DNA of 64,000 bases, taken from assembly GCF_024139115.2 (NCBI RefSeq), contig NC_085141.1, forward strand, positions 36,214,120-36,278,119, given 5' to 3'. Under the pieces are notes generated by a model, which was not told where the DNA came from, made no database searches, and saw only the letters and a program-made list of their open reading frames with translations. Source of the stretch: Armigeres subalbatus (lineage: Eukaryota > Arthropoda > Insecta > Diptera > Culicidae). Of the stretch, positions 54,501-64,000 are shown piece by piece (the first letter of the stretch is position 1; every line of letters begins with the position of its first letter). The position numbers and the translations under genes are program-made.

Positions 54501-57100
54501 ATCTGGACTGACTGGACTGACTGACTGGATCTGGACTGGATCTGGACTGACCTGACTGATCTGGACTGACCTGGACTGATCTGACTGGATCTGACCTGAC
54601 CTGGACTGACCTGGACTGGACTGACTGGACTGACCTGACTGGACCTGGACTGACCTGGACTGGACTGGACTGGATCTTGACTGACCTGACTGACCTGACT
54701 GGATCTGGACTGATCTGGACTGACCTGACTGACCTGACTGATCTGACTGGACCTGGACTGGACCTGACTGACCTGGACCTGACTGGACCTGGATCTGACT
54801 GACCTGGACTGGACTGGACTGACCTGGACCTGACCTGACCGACTGGACTGACCTGACTGACCTGGACTGGATCTGGACTGGACTGACCTGATCTGACCTG
54901 ACTGACTGGACTGACCGACTGGATCTGGACTGACTGGACTGACTGACTCTGGACTGACCTGACCGATCTGACGACTGGACTGACCTGACTGACCTGACCT
55001 GGATCTGACTGACCTGACTGACCTGGATCTGGACCGACCTGACCTGACTGGACTGGACTGACTGACCTGGACCTGACTGACCGACTTGACCTGGACTGGA
55101 CTGACCTGGACTGACCTGGACTGACTGGACCTGGACTGGATCTGGACTGACCTGACTGGACCTGGACTGATCTGGACTGACTGACTGGACCTGACCTGGA
55201 CCGACTGGACTGACCTTGACTGATCTGGACTGACCTGGACTGGATCTGGACTGATCTTGACTGACCTGACTGGACTGGACTGATCTGGACTGGATCTGGA
55301 CTGACCTGACTGGATCTGGACTGACCTGGACTGGACCTGGACTGGACCTGGACTGGATCTGGACTGGATCTGGACTGGACCTGGACTGATCTGGACTGAC
55401 CTGGACTGGATCTGGACTGGACCTGGATCTGACTGGATCTGGACTGACCTGACTGGATCTGGACTGACCTGGACTGGACCTGGACTGACCTGGACTGGAT
55501 CTGGACTGACCTGGACTGGATCTGGACTGGATCTGGACTGACCTGACTGGACTGACTGACTGGACTGGATCTGACCGGATCTGGACTGACTGGACCGACC
55601 GACCTGACCGACTTGACCTGGACCTGACTGACTGGACTGACCTGGACTGGACCTGGACTGACCTGACTGACCTGACTGACCTGGACCTGACCTGACTGAC
55701 CTGACCGACCTGGACTGACCTGGACCGACTGACCGACTCTGGACCGACCTGGACTGGACCTGGACTGACCTGGACCTGACCTGATCTGGACCGACCTGGA
55801 CTGGATCTGACCGACTGGACTGACCTGGACTGACCTGGACTGGACCTGGACTGACCTGGGACTGACCTGACCTGGACCTGGACTGGATCTGGACTGACCT
55901 GGACTGGATCTGGACTGACCTGGACTGGATCTGGACTGGATCTGGACTGACCTGACTGACTGGATCTGACCTGACTGACTGGATCTGGACTGGATCTGGA
56001 CTGACCTGACTGGATCTGGACTGACCTGGACTGACCTGACTGGATCTGGACTGATCTGGACTGGACCTGACTGACCTGGACTGACTGGACTGACCTGGAC
56101 TGACCTGACTGATCTGACCGACTGGACTGGATCTGGACTGGACCTGGACTGATCTGGACTGACTGACCGATCTGGACTGACCTGACCGACTGACTGGACT
56201 GGACCTGGACTGACTGGATCGACTGACCGACTGACTGACCTGGACTGATCTGGACTGGACCTGACCTGGACTGACCTGACTGACCTGGACTGACTGGACT
56301 GGATCTGGACTGACCTGGACCGATCTGGACTGGATCTGGACTGACTGACTGATCTGGACTGACCTGGACTGACCTGGACTGATCTGGACTGGATCTGACC
56401 GACCTGGATCTGGACTGACCTGGACTGGACCTGACCGGACCTGACTGACCTGGATCTGACTGACCGACTGGACTGATCTGACTGGATCTGGACTGACCTG
56501 GACTGACTCGACTGACCTGGACTGATCTGGACTGATCTGGACTGACCTGGACTGACCTGACTGACCTGGACTGACCTGACTGACCTGACTGATCTGGACC
56601 GATCTGACTGGATCTGGACTGACTGGATCTGGACTGACCTGGACTGGACTGACCTGGACTGGACCTGACTGATCTGACTGATCTGGACTGACCTGGACTG
56701 ATCTGACTGACTTGGACTGGATCTGACTGGACTGGATCTGACTGATCTGGACTGACCTGACTGGATCGACTGGACTGGACCTGACTGGATCTGGACTGAC
56801 CTGACTGATCTGGACTGAATCGATCTGGACTGACCTGACTGATCTGGACTGATCTGGATCTGACTGACCGACCTGGACTGACCTGACTGACCTGACTGGA
56901 CTGACCTGGACTGACCTGACTGGATCTGGACTGGATCTGGACTGACCTGGACTGGATCTGGACCTGACTGGACTTGGACTGGATCTGGACTGGATCTGGA
57001 TTGATCTTGACTGATCTGACTGATTTGACTGACTGGATCGACCTGACTGATCTGGACTGACCTGACTGATCTGGACTGACTGGACTGGATCTGGACTGAT
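48547..57100 (+). repeat. Giant degenerate array of TGGACT/GGATC/GACC units (8.5 kb)
   Basis: Continuous mixtures of CTGGACTGGAT (11 bp), CTGGACTGAC (10 bp) and shorter CTGACTGAC modules. The plus strand is rich in TGA. By eye it lacks TCA, CTA and TTA through the core, so the complementary strand has essentially no stops in any frame, but also no ATG. Not coding. It grades at the right into the T-rich edge at 57101-57419 and at the left into GAATTGAATTAGATTAGATC. Confidence 0.95.
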
Positions 57101-57419
57101 TTGATTGATTTGGATTGATTTGATTGATTTGGACTTGATTGGATTGGACTTGGATTGATCTGGATTGATTGGATTGATTTGGATTGATTGGACTGGATTT
57201 GATTGATTTGGATTGATCTTGATTGACTTGATTGGATTTGGATTGATTTGACTGATTTGGATTGATTTGATTGATTTGATTGATTTGGATTGATTTGATT
57301 GGATTTGGATTGGATTTGGATTGGATTTGGATTGGATTTGGATTGGATTTTGATTGGATTCTGATTGGATTCTGATTGGATTTGGAATGGATTTGGATTG
57401 GATTTGGATTTGGATTGAA
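57101..57419 (+). repeat. T-rich edge of the giant array (TTGGATTGGATT)
   Basis: TTTGGATTGATT / TTTGGATTGGAT units continuous with the array to the left; a C-to-T version of the same module. Similar to the small array at 38985-39150. Confidence 0.92.
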
Positions 57420-60280
57420 TCAGATTTTTTTAGGTTATAAAAAAGTTTTTGGGCTGATTTGTCTCATAAATTTGAATTGTTTTTTGGTACGTTTTTCGTC
57501 TGTTCTGAAGGTTGACAATTCTGATCCACAAACTTCGCATAAACGCCACGACACGCAACTTGACTTCTCTCTAATCCCTGAGTCATTAAAATAAGTTGTA
57601 TAAAACTTGTTTTTTTTCGTTTCCAGCATAACAGAGTTTTGTTTCGACAGTTATTACGCCATTCAGTTCCATATACAAATCATATACACCAATGAAGACA
57701 TTATAATAAAAAATAAAACAATTTTTTTTTTTGCATTTAACGTTTCCTAATTGGACTTTTGCTTCGAAACGATCAATCTTTCAAACGAATAACCAAAGAT
57801 AGTATTGAGTTTTTCATAAGACACATCACTTGATACCAATAAGACCTTCTTCTTTAGGCTAAAAACCTTCACTGTCCAACGGCTATTAACTTTGTCCCAT
57901 GACAACCCCAATCTAATTAAAATAAAAAGACTCTGACATGATTGCGGTTAATTGGTCTCAAGGGAAAAAACACAATATCTAAATCAAGAGACCCTTCATT
58001 TATGAGCCAGTTTCCACCCTCGTTCGTTGTGTGGCGCAAACACCGGTTGACATTTCAATCGAGAGCATAGCGGCCGGTACTTGATCCGATTTGATCATAT
58101 CAGTGCTGTACCCTTCAGGGTAATTGAAATCAATTAGCTGATTTTGTCGTTGCCAGTGGATGTAAACGGCCCTAACTGGAGCTATTTGACAACTACCATT
58201 TTGCGTGATGGCAGTTTTATCGCCATCACACCACACCCAGCTGAGCTGCAGCAGTAAGCTCGTCGTCGGCGGATAATGAACAGCAATGGGCTCCCCGCAC
58301 CACGTTGGACGTGAATGGAATAAAGCTCGAATCATCGTCCAGCTTCGTAACAGTGCAGACTGAAGACGGTTGTAACCGAAATGGGAGATGGCCGCCTGAG
58401 TTCTGAGAAAGCCTCCACTGGCACTGCAGTCTTCCTTCGGGGTTTTCCCTTGATGGGGGACCATTAGGTACGTTCAACAGACTGGGTCTGGTCAAGTGAG
58501 CCCGAACCGAATTGACGACGGCTTCTCGGAGCTTGGGGATGACGAGAGGAAGGTGTTAACAACGGCATCCGCTGAATGTTTGATGAGTCTTGTGCGACGG
58601 CAGCGAGCACCGATTCAGAAAAAAATACATAATTGATTACATTTCTTTGGTACAAAGAAAATCTTTCTCGTGGAATCACTTTCTTTCGATTGGGGAGTTA
58701 GGCGTAAAAATTATTGTCGATTCGGAAGAATGGATTCCATAGAATTTTGCTTGGAATGGTGTCAGAGCTGCGTTCGAATCCAAGTAGATGTCGATACACT
58801 GAATTGATTTCCATTCATATAATACGAATAAATTTTATTGTTCAAACAAATTTAACGTGTGTTAGAAAGACTGGCGAATTTTTCAAAACTAAATGTACAA
58901 TTGGTTAATAGGAAAAGTATATCCAGATACACTATTTCATGCATATTAAGGGGACAAAAAGACAAAGGGAAGAAAGAAAACAAATTTTTTTTTCGAATGA
59001 TACAAAAAGCAACAAATGAGTCCTTCATATCGATATCATTATATCTGTAAACTAGTTCTAACACAAATTAGTTTTAACACCGTCAGAGCCGCGCTTAAAA
59101 GTGTGTTACCGCAGGTGGCAGTAAAAAAATCAGATTTCGTTTATTTATATCTGAGTTATTTGTCTATGTTTCTTCCTTCTTCCATATTCAAGACGGATTA
59201 TCCAATTCCAAACAAATGCATAGTTTTATAAAGCATTGCATCGGAGCTCCCAACTTGTAGCTCTTCATCCCCCGGGCAAATTGCATATCCTGATCCGAGC
59301 GCACTACTGATGTTAGAAACTTTATCGCCAGCAATATTTCCCTCTCCATTCTATTGAGCTGTGAAGCACAGCAAAAGAGTTTCCGATTTCTCAAGACGCT
59401 GCGAGTAATGCAATGGTAATGGAAATTTTATCTTCTCCTGCACAGTAAGAAACTAGCACGGTCGTCATTATTTTCCTCCGATCTTTCGCTTCGACGCGAA
59501 ACTATAGAAAAACCGGAAGCAATGAAGCGGCATACTAAATTATGGAACCACAGCAGCCTTGCTTACAGGAGCTTCGCGAAAACTGAAAGGGCTTCACTGC
59601 ATTTTTCGCGTCGAAACGCGGGACGGGCAAACCCATTTAAGCCTGGAAATGTAGTGATTCCGGCTCCATTAGCTACTGTGTGTTGATGCTGCTGTGGCAA
59701 ACACACCGTGAAAAGCGTCCGTGTTGCAACCTCATGGTGGTGTCTGGAACGGTTACCATGTCATAGACCAGCAGTGTCGCGACAAAAGTCGGGTCGCGAC
59801 ATTAAAGAGAGCTTTTCCGAGTGCACCCGATACGACCGACAATTAGTGTTCCCTCGTTCCGTTTTCCGGACTAAATTTCCAATTAGAGGAAATTGTACCG
59901 CGTTGGGAAGCTGGCAAAAAGACGGCCACAAACAGCGCAATGCAGTGTTATTCCTGTTTTATGTTTTAAGCTTTCATTCGAGATGAAAGAACCTGTCTTG
60001 AAATCTATTTAACCGGGGCTTTGGAGACCAAATATTTAAGCAAATTACATCAAATAAGAACAGCCTTTAGAGTACACAGACACCGGAGATATTTCGGATC
60101 TGTTTTGTCCTGAGCTCGTTGTGAACCGGTGTATCGAGTGAAAGTGTGAGGAAGGCACTCTCAGCAGAAGCTTACCTTATTTTTGAATTCCATCGATTGT
60201 GTGTGGTAAACTTTTTTCTGCGCTAGTGCAATGGGGGCGCACGGTGCGCTTATTTCCGATCAACTTTATCGGTGGTAATC
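57420..60280. other. Unique-looking sequence, no gene recognised
   Basis: 58000-58680 and 59430-60000 are less AT-rich than their surroundings and hold minus-strand frames of 154 and 71 codons and a plus-strand frame of 92 codons, but no domain, signal peptide or convincing splice pair is visible. An upstream non-coding exon or promoter of a minus-strand gene cannot be excluded. Confidence 0.45.
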
Positions 60281-61909
60281 AGGCCTGGGAATTGTCGCGT
60301 TTGTCAGTGACACCTGACAAGATACATAAAAACATGGTCAGTCAAAAACAACTTGTCAACTTCCAGTTTTCCGTCGCACGATTGGACCCCTACGACCAGA
60401 TGACAACTTTTTTCAACCGCGACAATTTGCTTTTGTTGTATGTCTTGTTAGAGCACACATCTGCGACAAAAGTGTGACAACGCATACACTTTTGGCTCTG
60501 TGCACGACGCAGCATTGGTCCCGAAAGTAGTTATGTCGCATCTTCTGGTTGTCCATCTGCGTGCGTGCGTGCAGACAAATTTGAAGTATCATACCGAGCA
60601 CTTTATAATTAATTATTTCTTTGTTCTGTTGACAGATTTTCTATCTAGAAATAAGAAATTTTATTCAATTTATGCGTTGTTACGTACATAATAATACATA
60701 AACAAAAAAAACAAGTGTCTCTTGCATAGAAAAAGATCCCCCAGTGTCGAATAACTGACCCAATCAACGCAACGAAAGTTTGCTCGCTTTTCACGCGATT
60801 TATGGAGTTTTCTTGCTTTTCAAGCGGCTTTTGGATTAATGCGGTTTTTAACCGATTTTGTTCACGTGGTTTTGAAAACAAATTGCTGCTTAAGCGAAAA
60901 ACGTACTCTTTAAAGGAACTTTTGGTTACGTAGGACGTTTATTTGACTGCAATATTTTATGTATAAGAGAAATACGGAATTTTATTTAAGCGTATATCCT
61001 ACATTAGGGGCAATTAAGAAACATTCGATACATTTACTGTTGTGGGCCGTACACTTATTACGCTGCATTTTTCTGTTTCTCGAAACCCCCTCCCCATGTA
61101 GTTTTTTTTTCTTACACATTATCTTTTATTTAGGTATACGGAGAGTAAGAAAATAATAGTACTCCCCCCATAAGTGCTTACGTAACACAGATAGAAAAAT
61201 TCATTGAAATGTACGGTAAAATCATGCACATAAATGGAACATCATTATTAGCGTAATTCCACACGGGATATAGCCTAAATGTATACAATATTTGACGAGA
61301 ATCGTCAATATTGCATCCAACTTGTAAGCAATCTTGTTAGGAAGAGGACCATTTCAGCGTTGAATAGCATAAATTTCCGCATGTCAAGTTTTACACGCTG
61401 TTTATTTTTCATTATTATTTTCTGTGAATAAGTGTACGGTCATGAAACGCTCATGCGGGCTTGTACATGCTATGTACAGCGTGGTATGTTTTTTGGTTTA
61501 TGTTGTTCAAAATACAACAGCTTGTGCGCTTGAGTGTTAATGGCCCGTTTAAAAGATTTCCGGATATAGATCATTTCAAACCATTCGTGATTTTTAAACA
61601 TACATTTTAGATATGTAATTAAATGACGCATTTTGGTTAAACAGGAGGAGCTGAAATAAAATCACGAAAATTCGACACATTATTATTATGCCGTACATAT
61701 TAGCCGGCTTCAACTGCTGTAAAACCCAGAAACCACACCATTTCAGTGGTTTCCCACATTTTGTCATCAATTCATAATGACAACATTATGCTGACAACGA
61801 CAACAATTTTTGTCGCGACAAAATTCGAAGGTGACATGACGAACTTTTTTGTCAATAACCATGACAACTATTCTAATCCGTCTGGTTGTACAAAACCTTA
61901 GTCGTGATC
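60281..61909 (+). repeat. 1.63-kb tandem unit, copy 1 (1,629 bp)
   Basis: Starts AGGCCTGGGAATTGTCGCG. The first 230 bp and last 150 bp are dense in TTGTC/GACAA and GTGACA motifs (for example TTTGTCAGTGACACCTGACA; TTTTTGTCGCGACAAAATTC). The interior has a CCCCCTCCCC..AGTACTCCCCCCAT stretch. Small frames (up to 92 codons, ending LLEHTSATKV) recur in each unit but show no known domain. Confidence 0.88.
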
Positions 61910-63542
61910 AGGCCTGGGAATTGTCGCGTTTGTCAGTGACACCTGACAAGATACATAAAAACATGGTCAGTCAAAAACAACTTGTCAACTTCCAGTTTTC
62001 CGTCGCACGATTGGACCCCTACGACCAGATGACAACTTTTTTCAACCGCGACAATTTGCTTTTGTTGTATGTCTTGTTAGAGCACACATCTGCGACAAAA
62101 GTGTGACAACGCATACACTTTTGGCTCTGTGCACGACGCAGCATTGGTCCCAAAAGTAAGTTATGTCGCATCTTCTGGTTGTCCATGCGTGGAGGAGCAA
62201 TAGCAGCGGACAAATTTGAAATATCATACCGAAAAGAGCACTTTATAATTAATTATTTCTTTGTTCTGTTGACAGATTTTCTGTTTAGAAATAAGAAATT
62301 TTATTCAATTTTTGCGTTGTTACGTACATAATAATACAAAAAATAAGTGTCTCTTGCATAGAAAAAGATCCCCCAGTGTCGAATAACTGAGCCATTTAAC
62401 GCAACGCAAGTTTGCTCGCTTTTCACGCGGTTTATTGAGTTTTCGTGCTTTTCAAGCGGATTTTGGATTAATGCGTTTTTTTAACCGATTTTGTTCACGT
62501 GGTTTTGAAAAAACAAATTGCTGCTTAAGCGAAAAACGTACTCTTAAAGGAACTTTTGGTTACGTAGGACGTTTATTTGACTGCAATATTTTATGTATAA
62601 GAGAAATACGGAATTTTATTTAAGCGTATATCCTACATTAGGGGCAATTAAGAAACATTCGATACATTTACTGTTGTGGGCCGTACACTTATTACGCTGC
62701 ATTTTTCTGTTTCTCGAAACCCCCTCCCCATGTAGTTTTTTTTTCTTACACATTATCTTTTATTTAGGTATACGGAGAGTAAGAAAATAATAGTACTCCC
62801 CCCATAAGTGCTTACGTAACACAGATAGAAAAATCCACTGAAATGTACGCTAAAAATCATGCACATAAATGGAACATCATTATTAGCGTAATTCCACACG
62901 GGATATAGCCTAAATGTATACAATATTTGACGAGAATCGTCAATATTGCATCCAACTTGTAAGCAATCTTGTTAGGAAGAGGACCATTTCAGCGTTGAAT
63001 AGCATAAATTTCCGCATGTCAAGTTTTACACGCTGTTTATTTTTCATTATTATTTTCTGTGAATAAGTGTACGGTCATGAAACGCTCATGCGGGCTTGTA
63101 CATGCTATGTACAGCGTGGTATGTTTTTGGTTTATGTTGTTCAAAATACAACAGCTTGTGCGCTTGAGTGTTAATGGCCCGTTTAAAAGATTTCCGGATA
63201 TAGATCATTTCAAACCATTCGTGATTTTTAAACATACATTTTAGATATGTAATTAAATGACGCATTTTGGTTAAACAGGAGGAGCTGAAATAAAATCACG
63301 AAAATTCGACACATTATTATTATGCCGTACATATTAGCCGGCTTCAACTGCTGTAAAACCCAGAAACCACACCATTTCAGTGGTTTCCCACATTTTGTCA
63401 TCAATTCATAATGACAACATTATGCTGACAACGACAACAATTTTTGTCGCGACAAAATTCGAAGGTGACATGACGAACTTTTTTGTCAATAACCATGACA
63501 ACTATTCTAATCCGTCTGGTTGTACAAAACCTTAGTCGTGTC
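61910..63542 (+). repeat. 1.63-kb tandem unit, copy 2 (1,633 bp)
   Basis: Head-to-tail copy of 60281-61909 with few differences, such as GCGTGGAGGAGCAATAGCAG replacing GTGCGTGCGTGCAG near 62190 and small A-run changes. Confidence 0.9.
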
Positions 63543-64000
63543 AGGCCTGGGAATTGTCGCGTTTGTCAGTGACACCTGACAAGATACATAAAAACATGGT
63601 CAGTCAAAAACAACTTGTCAACTTCCAGTTTTCCGTCGCACGATTGGACCCCTACGACCAGATGACAACTTTTTTCAACCGCGACAATTTGCTTTTGTTG
63701 TATGTCTTGTTAGAGCACACATCTGCGACAAAAGTGTGACAACGCATACACTTTTGGCTCTGTGCACGACGCAGCATTGGTCCCAAAAGTAAGTTATGTC
63801 GCATCTTCTGGTTGTCCATGTGCGTGGAGGAGCAATAGCAGCGGACAAATTTGAAATATCATACCGAAAAGAGCACTTTATAATTAATTATTTCTTTGTT
63901 CTGTTGACAGATTTTCTGTTTAGAAATAAGAAATTTTATTCAATTTTTGCGTTGTTACGTACATAATAATACAAAAAATAAGTGTCTCTTGCATAGAAAA
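63543..64000 (+). repeat. 1.63-kb tandem unit, copy 3 (partial, runs off the window)
   Basis: Begins AGGCCTGGGAATTGTCGCG and follows copy 2 more closely than copy 1 (shares GGAGGAGCAATAGCAG). The array continues beyond the window. Confidence 0.9.

Noticed and set aside
48547..57100. A very long protein on the minus strand of the giant array
   Set aside because: The strand lacks stops only because the repeat lacks three trinucleotides; there is no ATG and the frame changes with every indel.
58000..58679. Minus-strand frames of 154 and 71 codons as cyclase 5' exons
   Set aside because: No resemblance to adenylate cyclase N-termini and no clear paired splice sites; kept only as a note on the region.
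60199..63739. Recurrent 61-92-codon frames ending LLEHTSATKV
   Set aside because: They repeat because the 1.63-kb unit repeats; no motif, and upstream starts differ among copies.

Overview
This window looks like mosquito nuclear DNA, most likely from an Aedes species. The best markers are a tRNA-derived SINE matching the Aedes Feilai family (20370-20656, minus strand, perfect 11-bp target duplication), many foldback and TIR elements, Ty3/gypsy, Ty1/copia, jockey-like and RTE-like remnants, and very large intronic repeats. There are no operons or bacterial-type genes. Almost all long open frames in the window are satellite DNA that happens to lack stop codons.

The only host coding sequence I can support is two spliced exons on the minus strand. 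Exon 41273-41444 has clear splice sites and encodes the segment entering the first transmembrane helix of a membrane adenylate cyclase of type 5/6 (LYQRYFLRMNQS followed by a hydrophobic helix). Exon 5390-6044 has a strong acceptor and donor and encodes 217 Ser/Gly-rich residues with three N-glycosylation sequons. Its phase fits being spliced directly to the cyclase exon. If so, about 35 kb between them is one intron and everything above 41445 is at least 22 kb of another.

Layout: 1-1583 gypsy integrase remnant and probable LTR; 1773-2012 RTE-like tail; 2140-3880 jockey-type LINE remnant (minus); 5390-6044 exon; 7257-13082 AAG microsatellite, then a 23-bp satellite abutting a 24-bp satellite; 14.7-25.3 kb MITEs, SINEs and nested TIR elements; 26.6-29.4 kb the 23-bp satellite in reverse, interrupted by a 730-bp TIR element and joined to a copia relic (29.4-32.4 kb, minus). 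The copia relic is itself split by an unusual composite insertion: nine 99-bp tandem units plus a tRNA-like head, a body and an AAGCTC tail, all inside one 23-bp target duplication. 33.5-37.7 kb is a local tandem duplication in which one copy carries, and the other lacks, a 1,060-bp TIR element. 38.1-39.9 kb holds a SINE and a hAT-type transposase fragment; 41.7-45.85 kb the 24-bp satellite in reverse, with a 624-bp higher-order repeat; 48.5-57.4 kb a huge array built on TGGACT/GGATC; 60.3-64.0 kb a tandem array of 1.63-kb units running off the window.

No single new enzymatic system is evident. The most novel items are the composite 99-bp-array/tRNA-head retroinsertion, the possible large extracellular-loop exon of an adenylate cyclase, a TIR family with 2-bp non-TA target duplications supported by reconstructed empty sites, and a covarying 3'-terminal hairpin in a SINE-like family. 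All identifications are from reading the sequence; no database search was run.
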